Counted from the stretch's first letter, positions 26,932 to 36,362 are shown. The stretch: DNA of 64,000 nt from Gammaproteobacteria bacterium (GCA_028818225.1 JAPPOG010000008.1:1-64000); one strand, 5' to 3'. Notes: generated by a model not told the origin, from the sequence alone. A program made the numbers and translations.

Positions 26932-26970
26932 AGCCAGATTCCCGTAATCTTATTGGGAATCTGGCTTTTT
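26932..26970 (+). terminator. intrinsic terminator after ibpA
   Basis: A perfect 12-bp stem (AGCCAGATTCCC / GGGAATCTGGCT) with an 11-base loop is followed by five T. A smaller hairpin (GGTTCCT / AGGAACC) lies just before it. Confidence 0.92.
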
Positions 26971-27098
26971 CACAGGACCGCATGAGTCCTGTCGCCCCTC
27001 AATAAAAAAAGACATAAAACCTGTAAACCTTTTCCGGGTTCGCTTCGTTTAATAGGGCAAGAGCAGGCTCATTTGATGATTTGAAAAAGGGTACAGAG

Positions 27099-27242
27099 AT
27101 GAAACTTTTAACCATGACTCCGCAGAACTTCATCGAGGCTTTTATGCATTATTTATGCCTGCGCATGCAGTTCAGAAGCACTATGCTAATGGAAGCTCCG
27201 GGTCACCACGGCAAGGCTAATCAGGTTAAGAATTGCCGCTAG
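27099..27242 (+). CDS. possible 47-residue small protein
   Basis: An ATG at 27099 with AAGGG eight bases upstream opens a 47-codon frame (starting MKLLTMTPQNFIEAF, ending VKNCR). It has an amphipathic N-terminal segment and several methionines but no recognised domain. It lies alone in the 350-bp gap between the ibpA terminator and the converging DUF1015 gene. It may be chance; kept because of the ribosome-binding site. Confidence 0.3.
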   Translation: MKLLTMTPQNFIEAFMHYLCLRMQFRSTMLMEAPGHHGKANQVKNCR

Positions 27243-27317
27243 AACTGTTAAGGCTTATCCGAGCGGTATACCTTAGTGCTTATACCTTAACTTTTTGGCA
27301 GCAGCACTTCGCCACGT

Positions 27318-28574
27318 CTAATCAAGCACATGAATAACCAGGCCACTCTTTAATTTAGGTTCAAACCAGGTAGATTTCGGCGGCATTACTTCATTCGCAT
27401 CGGCAATCGCCATTAAGCTTTTAATCGAAGTCGCATACAAGGCAATAGCCGCTTCCCATTCGCCACCATCCACCCGTCTTTCCAGTTCCGTTAGACCACG
27501 AATCCCTCCGACAAAATCAACCCGCTTGTCGGTACGTTGATCATTAATATTAAGCAGCGGTGTCAATATATGCTCTTGCATAATACTGACATCTAAACTT
27601 TTTACCGGATCATTTTCATCGATCGAATTAATCAATTTATTGTTTGCTGTTAACCGATACCAGGTTCCATTGGTATAGAAAGCAAACTCACGCGCCTGGG
27701 TGGGTTTTGCTTCTTCATGATTCGCTACTTTTTCAATCTCAAAATCACTGGCGAGGCCGGCAATAAACTCCTCTTCACTTAATCCGTTAAGGTCCTGCAG
27801 GATACGGTTGTAATCCAGAATTTGCATTTGGTCATGGGGAAATAAAACCACCAGGAAGAAATTATAGGATTCCGAACCGTCATGAGAGTCATTGCGTTTT
27901 TGATAGAGATGTTTCACGCGACTTGCTGCCGCAGAGCGATGATGACCATCGGCCACATACAAACAATCGACCTTATCGAAGGCAGCATCTATTGCTGCGG
28001 ATAGGGTTACGTCTTCAATTACCCAAAAAGTATGTTTAGTGCCGTCATCGGCTTCGAAGTCGTATTCAGGTGTTGTTTCTACAACGTTTGCAATAAGAGC
28101 ATTTACTTCTTCCTGGGATTCGTAGGTAAGAAACACAGGACCTACTTGTGCACCCAGTGCATCCATGTGATTTACGCGATCGTCTTCTTTATCTGGTCGC
28201 GTAAACTCGTGCTTTTTGATCAGGTTATTTTCGTAAGCATCCACTGAGGCAATGGCCACTAATCCCACTTGCGTATGAGTTCCCATCACCTGCCGATAAA
28301 CATAGAATTTTTCTTCGCTGTCTTGCTGCAAAATTCCTTCTGCAATAAAGCGCTGCAAATTCTCACTACCTTTTGCGTACACAGCCTCGTCAAAAACATG
28401 CACGCTGCTATCCACATCGATTTCGGGTTTATTGATATGCAGAAAGCTATAGGGGTTATCTCTGGCGATTTCGGTCGCTTCTTCACGGTTGATTACATCA
28501 TAGGGATGGGAGGCGACACGTGCGGCAAGTTCCCGAGTAGGTCGAAGACCGCGAAAGGGTTTGATTAGTTTCAT
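27318..28574 (-). CDS. DUF1015 family protein
   Basis: A 418-residue soluble protein of the DUF1015 family, whose hallmark is visible: KPFRGLRPTRELAARVASHPYDV at the N-terminus (here shortened), YVYRQVMGTHTQVGLVAI, and the His-rich YVADGHHRSAAASRV segment near residue 210. The biochemical role is unknown; the HHRSAAA motif suggests phosphate or nucleotide handling, but this is only inference. The ATG at 28574, with GGAT upstream, is preferred to a TTG six codons earlier. It follows recX in the same direction, 110 bp downstream. Confidence 0.85.
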   Translation of the reverse strand: MKLIKPFRGLRPTRELAARVASHPYDVINREEATEIARDNPYSFLHINKPEIDVDSSVHVFDEAVYAKGSENLQRFIAEGILQQDSEEKFYVYRQVMGTHTQVGLVAIASVDAYENNLIKKHEFTRPDKEDDRVNHMDALGAQVGPVFLTYESQEEVNALIANVVETTPEYDFEADDGTKHTFWVIEDVTLSAAIDAAFDKVDCLYVADGHHRSAAASRVKHLYQKRNDSHDGSESYNFFLVVLFPHDQMQILDYNRILQDLNGLSEEEFIAGLASDFEIEKVANHEEAKPTQAREFAFYTNGTWYRLTANNKLINSIDENDPVKSLDVSIMQEHILTPLLNINDQRTDKRVDFVGGIRGLTELERRVDGGEWEAAIALYATSIKSLMAIADANEVMPPKSTWFEPKLKSGLVIHVLD

Positions 28575-28684
28575 GAATTCATCCAACTGCAAGTTTCCGG
28601 GGATAAGCTCTGAACATGCTTATACCCGTTGATTTTCTGTGGACGCATTATAAGGCATGTGCCAGTGCAATGAATTGCATTGGC

Positions 28685-29134
28685 TTAATTCTTTTTAGAT
28701 GGGATGATGTTAACTGACTTATCCAAAGCTTTTTGAATTTCGTTTATCGCGAAACCACGAGCTTCCATAAATCTCACTAACTTCTGATGCTGCTTAGAAC
28801 CGAATTCAAAGTCAGCTCCCAACTCAATTTTCCTGGCTACCAGATCAAGTGCAATCTCCTTCCAGTCCTCATCATCGTTAAACAGATACTTGCTAATGAT
28901 GTCCGGATGGACCCGTCGAGAGCTCAAGTCTGCCCTGATATGTCGGTAACCAAAGTCTCTTGATTTTCGGTAGCGGATATAGGATTCGGTGAAGCGCTCA
29001 TCGCTTTGCAGGTTTTCCGCTTGTAGTTGTAAAAGTACTCGCTCCAGATCTTCCAGCACTAATTCTGGAAATTTGAGCAAGAGTTTTTGTTTGAGTTCAA
29101 AACAAGAGTGTTCCCGGCGAGCCAAGAAATCCAT
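28685..29134 (-). CDS. recX: RecA regulator RecX (5' end uncertain)
   Basis: From the first ATG the protein has 149 residues and the RecX pattern of three-helix repeats, with FLARREHSCFELKQKLLLKF at the start and RFTESYIRYRKSRDFGYRHI in the second repeat. RecX binds RecA filaments and limits their activity. Odd point: the frame is open for 23 further codons up to the recA stop, and the residues they encode just before the ATG (VPVLRRAA) resemble the conserved first helix of RecX proteins, yet no ATG, GTG or TTG exists in that stretch. The true start may be a rare codon or the helix may be partly lost. Lies 69 bp downstream of recA. Confidence 0.88.
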   Translation of the reverse strand: MDFLARREHSCFELKQKLLLKFPELVLEDLERVLLQLQAENLQSDERFTESYIRYRKSRDFGYRHIRADLSSRRVHPDIISKYLFNDDEDWKEIALDLVARKIELGADFEFGSKQHQKLVRFMEARGFAINEIQKALDKSVNIIPSKKN

Positions 29135-29203
29135 GGCGGCCCGCCGGAGAACAGGGACATCGGGTGATTTATTTCCGATAGTTATGACTGTGCTTCTGCA
29201 GTT

Positions 29204-30286
29204 TTACGAGGCGCTTTTCGATTTTGCATCGGCCAGCACTACGACATCTTCACTGGCTGCAATTGCTTCTTCCTCGCTTAGGACGTCATCAGCGCCCATT
29301 AGCTGAGCTCGAATTTGCGCCTCTATCTCGTCGGCAACCTGGGGGTTTTCCTCCAGATACATGGCGACATTCTTTTTACCCTGGCCGATCTTTTCACCTT
29401 TGTAGGCATACCAGGCACCGGATTTTTCGATCAGGCCTAGTTTGACTCCCAAATCAATAACTTCTCCCAGGTGATGGATTCCTGTGCCGTACATGATCTG
29501 GAATTCAGTTTGACGAAAAGGCGGCGCTACCTTGTTCTTGACTACTTTAACGCGCGTCTCATTACCAACCACCTCATCGCCTTCTTTAATTGAGCCGATA
29601 CGGCGAATATCGAGTCGGACTGAAGAATAGAATTTCAATGCATTGCCACCGGTAGTGGTTTCCGGTGAACCAAACATCACACCAATCTTCATCCGTATCT
29701 GGTTGATAAAAATTACCAGCGTATTGGAGTTTTTGATGTTGGCAGTCATTTTACGCAAAGCCTGAGACATAAGCCGGGCCTGCAAACCCATGTGACTATC
29801 GCCCATGTCACCTTCTATTTCGGCCTTCGGGGTGAGAGCCGCCACAGAATCGATTACCACGACATCGAGCGCCCCTGAGCGTACTACCATGTCGCATATT
29901 TCCAGTGCTTGTTCACCGGTATCCGGCTGACTCACCAGTAAATTATCTACATCAACACCCAGGTTCTGCGCATAGATTGGATCCAGGGCATGTTCCGCAT
30001 CGATAAAGGCACAGCTACCCCCTGCTTTTTGTGCTTCGGCGATCACCTGTAGGGTCAGTGTGGTCTTACCCGATGATTCCGGGCCATAAATTTCTACGAT
30101 ACGGCCTCGCGGGAGTCCACCTATACCCAGTGCAACGTCCAGGCCTAAAGAACCAGTGGAGATGGCGGGGATCGCCTCGCGCTCGGTATCACCCAAACGC
30201 ATCATGGAGCCCTTGCCAAATTGTCTTTCAATTTGTGACAGCGCCGCTGCCAATGCTTTCTCTTTGTTGCTGTTATCTTCGATCAT
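29204..30286 (-). CDS. recA: recombinase RecA
   Basis: RecA forms ATP-dependent filaments on single-stranded DNA, carries out strand exchange, and triggers LexA self-cleavage in the SOS response. The 360-residue protein has Walker [11 protein letters not shown] (residues 68-77), Walker [10 protein letters not shown], the L1/L2 DNA-binding loops (the L2 segment [20 protein letters not shown] is intact) and an acidic C-terminal tail. Length is a little above E. coli (353). Two LexA boxes lie about 350-400 bp upstream, past a long leader. recX follows. Confidence 0.98.
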   Translation of the reverse strand: MIEDNSNKEKALAAALSQIERQFGKGSMMRLGDTEREAIPAISTGSLGLDVALGIGGLPRGRIVEIYGPESSGKTTLTLQVIAEAQKAGGSCAFIDAEHALDPIYAQNLGVDVDNLLVSQPDTGEQALEICDMVVRSGALDVVVIDSVAALTPKAEIEGDMGDSHMGLQARLMSQALRKMTANIKNSNTLVIFINQIRMKIGVMFGSPETTTGGNALKFYSSVRLDIRRIGSIKEGDEVVGNETRVKVVKNKVAPPFRQTEFQIMYGTGIHHLGEVIDLGVKLGLIEKSGAWYAYKGEKIGQGKKNVAMYLEENPQVADEIEAQIRAQLMGADDVLSEEEAIAASEDVVVLADAKSKSAS

Positions 30287-30369
30287 AGTTGTTTCCTTGG
30301 TATTTCCTTACAACTGATGCTGGTTCCTTGAGTAATGCAGTTGTTACTTGGCTCAGCCTCGAGCCTTAA

Positions 30370-30392
30370 AAGTAGCCTGTCCCCAGCTACTT
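30370..30392 (-). terminator. weak terminator or attenuator hairpin in recA leader
   Basis: On the minus strand AAGTAGC pairs with GCTACTT (7 bp, 9-base loop), and the helix runs into a short T-tract (TTTTAA). It sits about 85 bases before the recA ATG and could attenuate read-through into recA. Confidence 0.4.
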
Positions 30393-30463
30393 GCTAAATT
30401 TGCTGCCAAATAATCCAGTTTGACCATCCGACCACACCCCATCTCCTGCTGGGTTTTTGGTCG

Positions 30464-30572
30464 GCTGAGTTGGATATTGACCACTGCTTGCACCGCCTCT
30501 GATCGGTTGACCACCAGCCTCGAATGCAATGGCGGCGGGCTGTAAGGCACAGCGGGCAATATCCAACCCAGC
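30464..30572. repeat. long imperfect inverted repeat in the recA leader
   Basis: Two inverted copies of a sequence centred on GTTGGATATTG (30469-30479 and, reversed, 30557-30567) match over 23 bases with three mismatches, and the match continues inward with gaps (CTTGCA..CCGCC versus CTTACAGC.CCGCC). The whole can fold as a hairpin of about 110 bases. It resembles a small MITE- or ERIC-like element or a structured leader RNA. Confidence 0.65.
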
Positions 30573-30633
30573 TACGTTCATTTCCTGCCCAAAAGCTCCG
30601 TTTGTTTAACTTTTTCCCGGCTTTTGAGCCATA

Positions 30634-30653
30634 CACTGTATATATAAACAGTG
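30634..30653. promoter_or_regulatory. LexA (SOS) box, proximal to recA
   Basis: CTGTATATATAAACAG (30636-30651) is a perfect CTG-N10-CAG site with symmetrical flanks (CACTG / CAGTG), close to the E. coli LexA consensus. Confidence 0.9.
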
Positions 30654-30671
30654 CGGATTTAATCAGAATAT

Positions 30672-30691
30672 TACTGTATATACAACCAGTA
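30672..30691. promoter_or_regulatory. LexA (SOS) box, distal to recA
   Basis: TACTGTATATACAACCAGTA is a CTG-N10-CAG site close to the E. coli LexA consensus, 38 bp from the first box. Both lie just downstream of the cinA stop codon and so control recA rather than cinA. Confidence 0.9.
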
Positions 30692-30726
30692 TATTGGCCA
30701 AATTTTTAAATCCTTTAGAAATTAGT

Positions 30727-31224
30727 TCAAGAGAGTAATATCAGCAGGCCGCCAAGGGCGGCCTCCACCGTCGCCACCCGAACCGCGCGGCGATCGCCGC
30801 TGAACAGGAAGCTTTGGGCGTTACTCATGTCTTCCCACTGCCAGGCAATCCATACCGTTCCCACGGGCTTTTCTGTGCTGCCACCGTCAGGTCCGGCGAT
30901 ACCACTGACAGCGACCGCCACGTTAGCCCGGCTGTTATCAATCGCCCCCCGGGTCATGGCGCGCACCGTTTCTTCACTCACAGCACCAGGCCCGTCAGGC
31001 TGAAAATAGGCTTCCGGCACCTCCAGCAAGCGCTGTTTGGCGGCATTGGAATATGTCACAAAACCGGTATCAAACCAGGCCGAGCTGCCAGCCAGATCGG
31101 TCAGTGATTGCGCAATCCAACCACCGGTACAGGACTCGGCGGTGGAGATAATCAGTTTTCTGGAGAGAAGTTTTTCAGCGAGCTGCTGCACGAGTTGCTT
31201 AATGGCTGAATCGGAAGAAGACAT
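30727..31224 (-). CDS. pncC: nicotinamide-nucleotide amidase (CinA C-terminal type)
   Basis: A 165-residue stand-alone CinA C-terminal domain, which in studied proteins deamidates nicotinamide mononucleotide in pyridine-nucleotide salvage. Family motifs are present: STAESCTGGWIAQSLTDLAG near the N-terminus and VAVSGIAGPDGGSTEKPVGT (residues about 106-125). Only this domain is present, as in Pseudomonas, not the longer two-domain CinA. It lies directly upstream of recA, an arrangement widely conserved; divergent from mutS. Confidence 0.93.
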   Translation of the reverse strand: MSSSDSAIKQLVQQLAEKLLSRKLIISTAESCTGGWIAQSLTDLAGSSAWFDTGFVTYSNAAKQRLLEVPEAYFQPDGPGAVSEETVRAMTRGAIDNSRANVAVAVSGIAGPDGGSTEKPVGTVWIAWQWEDMSNAQSFLFSGDRRAVRVATVEAALGGLLILLS

Positions 31225-31377
31225 GGTGCAATGTTATAGACAACAGTGGTGGAAACCAAATTAAGCGCAATTTTTATCTTCAGCGCTAGGCTTTATGATT
31301 TAAGTCCAAGTAAAAACCTAAAGTGTGTAAAATCTCACGCTTGCACTAACAAGAATTACTCACTGTAGTTAAAGACC

Positions 31378-33969
31378 TTGGGCGAAGCGCAAAAACACAC
31401 ACCGATGATGCAGCAGTACATGCGCATCAAGGCTCAAAACCAGGACAACTTATTGTTTTATCGTATGGGAGATTTCTACGAGCTCTTTTACGCTGACGCA
31501 AAACTCGCCGCCGATATTCTCGACATTACCTTAACCGCCCGTGGCAAATCAGCAGGCCAACCAATTCCCATGTGTGGCATCCCCTTTCATGCCGTTGATC
31601 GCTACCTGGTTAAACTGGTAGAAGCCGGTGTTTCAGTGGCCATTTGCGAACAGATTGGCGATCCAGCTACCAGCAAAGGCCCGGTCGAAAGAGAAGTCGT
31701 GCGCATCATTACGCCGGGAACGGTAAGTGATGAAGCCTTACTGGATGAGCGCCGAGACAATTGCTTGCTCGCGATTTGTGCTAACGAAATTTCCAAAGCT
31801 AAAGAGGCCGACCTGCATTATGGCATCGCCTACATGAATATAAGCAGCGGGCGCTTTGTTCTCACTGAAGTCACAGGTCTGGAAGCTCTGTTCACGGAAA
31901 TCGAGCGGGTCAAACCGGCAGAAATTCTCATGAGCGACGAACTAATCGAGCTCGACGCCAAACTGCAACACCCAGCCAAACGCAAACGCCCGCTGTGGGA
32001 ATTCGAAATCGACAATGCCAACCGCATCCTGTGTGAACACTTCAACACCAAAGACTTATCTGCCTTCGATTGCAGCGAGCTAACCGCCGCCCTTCAAGCT
32101 GCCGGTTGCCTGATTCAGTATGCCCGGGAGACACAAAAATCAGAGCTGCCACATATCCAGGGTATCCAGGTAGAACAGCTGGCAGACAGTGTTATTGTCG
32201 ACGCTGCCAGTCGCAAAAATCTGGAAATAGATACCAATCTGGCAGGTGGCCGCCAGAATACTTTGCTATCGGTATTGGACGCCACTGCCACCGCCATGGG
32301 CAGTCGTTTACTGGCGCGCTGGCTGAACCGCCCGCTGCGGGATAGGGAGTTGCTAATTTCCCGGCAGCAGGTAGTAAGCAGTCTAATTACTGACTATCAC
32401 TTCGAACCGATAGCCGAAATACTAAAGAGTATCGGTGATCTTGAACGCATACTGGCTCGGCTTGGGCTGCGCTCTGCTCGGCCCCGGGACCTGGCCAGGC
32501 TAAGAGACAGCTACGCCCTCTTACCGCAACTGCAAAGCAAACTGGCGACGATAAGTGCAGCTCCCATTACCCGGCTGGCCCAACGTATTTCCACATTTCC
32601 GGAACAAGTGAACTTACTGCAACGCGCTATCGCAGAGAACCCTCCCGTTGTGATTCGGGAAGGCGGCGTGATTGCCGAAGGCTATGACAATGATCTGGAT
32701 GAGCTACGAAACCTTAGTGCCAACGCCGGCCAGTATCTGATTGATCTCGAGCTCAGGGAAAAGGAGAGAACCGGCTTAAGCACATTGAAGGTCGGCTTTA
32801 ATCGTGTCCATGGCTACTACATCGAAGTCAGCAAGGGACAGGCAGATACGGAACTTCCTGCGGAGTATATTCGTCGGCAAACATTGAAGAATGCAGAGAG
32901 GTTTATAACTCCGGAACTGAAAGAGTTTGAAGACAAGGTACTGAGTGCGAAGAGCAAAGCGCTCGCTCGTGAAAAGGCACTCTACGATGAATTACTCGAC
33001 AAACTCGCCGCCGAATTATCCCTATTGATTAACAGTGCTGAAGCCATTTCGGAACTGGACGTACTTAATTGTTTTGCCAATCGTGCTGTCAATTTGAATT
33101 ATGCATTACCGAAACTCTCCCCGGATCAGGGAGTGGAAATCGAAGGTGGCCGGCATCCCGTCGTCGAAACCGTTTTGAATGAAGAATTTGTCGCCAATGA
33201 CCTCTGTCTTAATGACCAGCAAAAAATGCTCATCATCACCGGACCAAACATGGGTGGTAAGTCTACTTACATGCGCCAAACGGCACTTATCGTTTTAATG
33301 GCCCTGTGTGGCAGCTATGTACCCGCTGCGTCAGCGACCATTGGTCCGATAGACAGAATTTTTACGCGAATTGGTTCTTCCGATGATCTTGCCGGTGGTC
33401 GATCCACCTTTATGGTAGAGATGACCGAAACAGCAAACATTCTGCACAATGCCACTCCCAACAGCCTGGTTCTCATGGATGAAATTGGACGCGGTACGAG
33501 CACCTTCGACGGTCTGTCACTGGCCTGGGCAGCAGCAGTGTATATAGCTGAACGCTTGACCGCCTTTACCCTTTTCGCCACGCATTATTTCGAGCTAACC
33601 AGTCTTCCGGAAAACTACCAGAGCATTATTAATGTGCACCTGGATGCTATCGAACATGACAATGGTATTGTGTTCCTGCATGCGGTGAAATCTGGTCCAG
33701 CCAATCAGAGCTATGGACTCCAGGTCGCACAATTGGCTGGAATTCCAGCTGCGGTAATTGATAAAGCCCGTGACAAATTACATCAGCTGGAAGCAGACCC
33801 TGGAAATTCAAGCCAACCATTGCCCAAGCCAAATGGTCCGAATCAGGGGGATTTATTTGGTTCGGCACCTCACCCGGCGGTGGAATTTCTGCAAAGATTA
33901 AATCCTGATGAGATTACCGCGAAAGAGGCCCTCTCTATTCTTTACGAACTAAAAAACAAGACAAAATAA
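31378..33969 (+). CDS. mutS: DNA mismatch repair ATPase MutS
   Basis: MutS recognises mispaired bases and starts mismatch repair with MutL. The 863-residue protein has the mismatch-reading Phe33-Tyr-Glu35 motif in [13 protein letters not shown], the lever and clamp domains, and the C-terminal ATPase with Walker [14 protein letters not shown] (near residue 620) and Walker [16 protein letters not shown]. Start is probably TTG at 31378 because an in-frame stop lies four codons upstream and the first ATG falls within the conserved [14 protein letters not shown] segment; no good ribosome-binding site is visible. Divergent from pncC. Confidence 0.96.
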   Translation: MGEAQKHTPMMQQYMRIKAQNQDNLLFYRMGDFYELFYADAKLAADILDITLTARGKSAGQPIPMCGIPFHAVDRYLVKLVEAGVSVAICEQIGDPATSKGPVEREVVRIITPGTVSDEALLDERRDNCLLAICANEISKAKEADLHYGIAYMNISSGRFVLTEVTGLEALFTEIERVKPAEILMSDELIELDAKLQHPAKRKRPLWEFEIDNANRILCEHFNTKDLSAFDCSELTAALQAAGCLIQYARETQKSELPHIQGIQVEQLADSVIVDAASRKNLEIDTNLAGGRQNTLLSVLDATATAMGSRLLARWLNRPLRDRELLISRQQVVSSLITDYHFEPIAEILKSIGDLERILARLGLRSARPRDLARLRDSYALLPQLQSKLATISAAPITRLAQRISTFPEQVNLLQRAIAENPPVVIREGGVIAEGYDNDLDELRNLSANAGQYLIDLELREKERTGLSTLKVGFNRVHGYYIEVSKGQADTELPAEYIRRQTLKNAERFITPELKEFEDKVLSAKSKALAREKALYDELLDKLAAELSLLINSAEAISELDVLNCFANRAVNLNYALPKLSPDQGVEIEGGRHPVVETVLNEEFVANDLCLNDQQKMLIITGPNMGGKSTYMRQTALIVLMALCGSYVPAASATIGPIDRIFTRIGSSDDLAGGRSTFMVEMTETANILHNATPNSLVLMDEIGRGTSTFDGLSLAWAAAVYIAERLTAFTLFATHYFELTSLPENYQSIINVHLDAIEHDNGIVFLHAVKSGPANQSYGLQVAQLAGIPAAVIDKARDKLHQLEADPGNSSQPLPKPNGPNQGDLFGSAPHPAVEFLQRLNPDEITAKEALSILYELKNKTK

Positions 33970-34073
33970 GCGGGTATTCCTGCCGATATGCATTTGAGAA
34001 ATATCAGTTAAAAGCTGGTAGAATGCCTGCCGTTTCGCGTAGTTAGACAAGCTATATTTAGCTCGGAGAAGAA

Positions 34074-34397
34074 ATGACTTTTGTAGTTGGTGATAATTGC
34101 ATTCGTTGCAAACATACAGACTGTGTCGAAGTTTGCCCGGTAGATTGTTTCTACGAGGGTCCGAACTTTCTCGTCATCCACCCCGATGAATGTATAGATT
34201 GCGCACTGTGTGAGCCGGAGTGCCCGGTAGATGCCATCTATGCGGAAGATGAGTTACCGGAAGACCAGCAAGAATACCTGGCCTTGAATGCCGAGTTAGC
34301 CGAAAACTGGCCCAATATCACCGAGAAAAAAGAGCCTTTACCGGATGCGGAGGAATGGGCCGACAAACCAAATAAACGAGAATTTTTAGAGCGCTAA
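34074..34397 (+). CDS. fdxA: 7Fe ferredoxin
   Basis: A 107-residue Azotobacter FdI-type ferredoxin carrying a 3Fe-4S and a 4Fe-4S cluster. The cysteine pattern is complete: Cys9, Cys17 and Cys50 for the 3Fe-4S cluster and Cys21, Cys40, Cys43 and Cys46 for the 4Fe-4S cluster, with the extra Cys12 and Cys25 known from the family. The C-terminal tail ([19 protein letters not shown]) is also typical. A GGAG ribosome-binding site precedes the ATG. It follows mutS by 104 bp and converges on nlpD with 39 bp between. Confidence 0.96.
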   Translation: MTFVVGDNCIRCKHTDCVEVCPVDCFYEGPNFLVIHPDECIDCALCEPECPVDAIYAEDELPEDQQEYLALNAELAENWPNITEKKEPLPDAEEWADKPNKREFLER

Positions 34398-34436
34398 TCC
34401 TGCAATTACAAAATCGCATTCAGAAGCGGTTTGGTG

Positions 34437-35357
34437 TTAACGTCTGGGCAATAATCCGGTGGGATCAACTGACTGACCATCGACACGAATTTCAAAATGC
34501 AGCATGGCAGTGCCGCTTGGATTCTGACCCACTTCTGCTATTTTTTCGCCGGCACTAACTCGGGATCCCTCTCCAACTAACATCGCACTATTGTGTGCGT
34601 AGGCACTTAAATATTTATCGCTGTGGCGGATGATGATCAGGTTTCCACTTCCCTGCACACCCCTGCCTGAATAAACCACATCGCCACCGCTGGCAGCCAA
34701 AACGGGATCACCAACCTGACCACCGATGTCGATGCCTTTATTCACATCTCCCTGAAAACCACGCAGCACTCTTCCGTCATGGGGCCATTGCCAGTTTGGT
34801 TCCCGTGCTGAACCAATAGCCTGGCGAAGCAACCCCCCTGCCCTGGATAAAGTTCCTTGTGAGCGAGCTACTGCATTGTTTGCCACTGCCGTGCCTAACT
34901 GACTGTTACGCGAAGTTTGACTATCCACGACGCGCCCGACATCGAGATTAATTTCCTGATCGACAAATATTGTATAGGGAGGGTTTAAGCCATTGGCTCT
35001 GGCCAGCGCTCGAAAATCCAGGTCATATTGAAAGGCGATAGACATCAAGTTTTCACCGGCGACCACGCGATGCGTCTGGCCTGACATTATGTTTGAACGC
35101 TCACCGCTAACAGCTGAAGCTGAAACGACCGGCACTCTGTTTCTTCTTGCGGACTGGTTGTTGGCGCCAACAACAGAAGCCCTGCTTTCCTGCACGCGAA
35201 AATCAGCATCTGGGGTGTTACTGCTAACGATGATAGGCGCATTGATTACCTGGCGTTCACCCTGCTCAGAAACAGGCGCCTGATAGCCGCCGCCACAACT
35301 GAACAGGGTGACTAAAAATACCGATACCAAAACTTTGTGCCGAAAGTGTCTAAACAT
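34437..35357 (-). CDS. nlpD: NlpD-type lipoprotein, LysM plus inactive LytM/M23 domain
   Basis: A 306-residue outer-membrane lipoprotein: lipobox LFSC with Cys21 as the lipidated residue, a LysM peptidoglycan-binding domain (about residues 95-140, HRVVAGENLMSIAFQYDLDF) and a C-terminal M23 domain (about 195-300, GIDIGGQVGDPVLAASGG, LHFEIRVDGQSVDPTGLL). The first zinc-binding motif HxGxD is degenerate here (KGIDIG), as in NlpD/EnvC, which act as activators of cell-wall amidases at division rather than as enzymes. In relatives rpoS follows; here the gene ends against fdxA. Confidence 0.93.
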   Translation of the reverse strand: MFRHFRHKVLVSVFLVTLFSCGGGYQAPVSEQGERQVINAPIIVSSNTPDADFRVQESRASVVGANNQSARRNRVPVVSASAVSGERSNIMSGQTHRVVAGENLMSIAFQYDLDFRALARANGLNPPYTIFVDQEINLDVGRVVDSQTSRNSQLGTAVANNAVARSQGTLSRAGGLLRQAIGSAREPNWQWPHDGRVLRGFQGDVNKGIDIGGQVGDPVLAASGGDVVYSGRGVQGSGNLIIIRHSDKYLSAYAHNSAMLVGEGSRVSAGEKIAEVGQNPSGTAMLHFEIRVDGQSVDPTGLLPRR

Positions 35358-35381
35358 GCCTTACGCTTTTTCGTCGTTTCT

Positions 35382-36362
35382 CTACTCTTGGACGCTGCTA
35401 CCGTTCTTTTTGTTAAAAAACAGGCTGAGCACCAATACCAAGGCAGCACCCGCAATAAAGGCTATCAGCGCTACGCCAAGCCAGGGCGAATTGCCGGTTA
35501 TCTCTGTATAGTTTAACGGCCAGATTTTGACAGTTTGTAATGGATGTTGAACTCCTGCACTGTCTTCGTAGAAGCTGATAACTTGCTGCCAGGGCCATAG
35601 CACATAGATGGAACCAAGCAACATTCCAGTGATAAAGCCAAAGCTGAGATCATGATAGTGCCTGAGTAACCAGGCCAGGATCCTGGAAAAAGCAAGTAAG
35701 CCAATAACGCAGCCACCAAGAAAAACCGCTATGTAAAGAAAATTAAAATCCACCAATGCCTTCAGCATAAATTGGTAAATCCCCAACAGGAGCAATATAA
35801 AGGCACCAGAAAGACCCGGCAGAATCATGGCGCAAATCCCAATCCCACCGCAGATAAACACATAGACCAAACTTACATCAGCTATGCGGGGCTCAAGATT
35901 GCCCACATACAATGTAAAGAGGAAGCCGCACATCAATAATATCCATACTGTTGCTTGCTGCCTTGAGTATTGGGTGCGTAGCACCCAGGTTGAGGCCAAG
36001 ACCAGGCCAACGAAGAAAGCCATTAAAGGTTCAAAGTAGTTATCCAGCATGAACAACACCGTGTTTGCTGAAATTAGCAAACCAGCAAGCACGCCCAGTG
36101 CCAACAACAATAAAAAATTGCCATCGATATGCTGCCAGAACTTACGAAACTCACCTCGGGCAAAGTACTTAATGGCAGTTTTATCGACTGCGCGGATGGC
36201 GAAAATCAAGCGCTCATAGATATTTGTTATCACGGCGATGGTTCCGCCAGAAATGCCGGGCACGGAATCCCCGAGACCCATGGCCATGCCTTTGAGCACT
36301 AGAACAAGACTGCCAATACTTTTCAGGGAGTCGGATCCGGATTCAGAAGACTGGTCAGACAT
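35382..36362 (-). CDS. DUF368 polytopic membrane protein
   Basis: A 326-residue membrane protein with about eight to nine hydrophobic helices and the DUF368 signature near the N-terminus (KGMAMGLGDSVPGISGGTIA). A second inverted-repeat-like motif, GICAMILPGLSGAFILLLLG, lies near residue 180, as expected for the two-fold pseudo-symmetry of this family. Some DUF368 proteins have been linked to polyprenyl-phosphate recycling (C55-P flippase activity); whether this member does that is inference. It sits between pcm and nlpD, 11 bp from pcm, a place where relatives such as Pseudomonas have no extra gene. Confidence 0.88.
   Translation of the reverse strand: MSDQSSESGSDSLKSIGSLVLVLKGMAMGLGDSVPGISGGTIAVITNIYERLIFAIRAVDKTAIKYFARGEFRKFWQHIDGNFLLLLALGVLAGLLISANTVLFMLDNYFEPLMAFFVGLVLASTWVLRTQYSRQQATVWILLMCGFLFTLYVGNLEPRIADVSLVYVFICGGIGICAMILPGLSGAFILLLLGIYQFMLKALVDFNFLYIAVFLGGCVIGLLAFSRILAWLLRHYHDLSFGFITGMLLGSIYVLWPWQQVISFYEDSAGVQHPLQTVKIWPLNYTEITGNSPWLGVALIAFIAGAALVLVLSLFFNKKNGSSVQE

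Larger units (their letters stand above)
30287..30726 (-). other. long recA leader / cinA-recA intergenic region
   Basis: The 440 bp between cinA and recA contain, in transcription order on the minus strand, two LexA boxes, a long imperfect hairpin and a small terminator-like hairpin. Three short overlapping minus-strand frames of 64-80 codons cross it, none with a well-placed ribosome-binding site. If transcription starts at the LexA boxes, recA has a structured 5' leader of about 340 nt. Confidence 0.6.
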
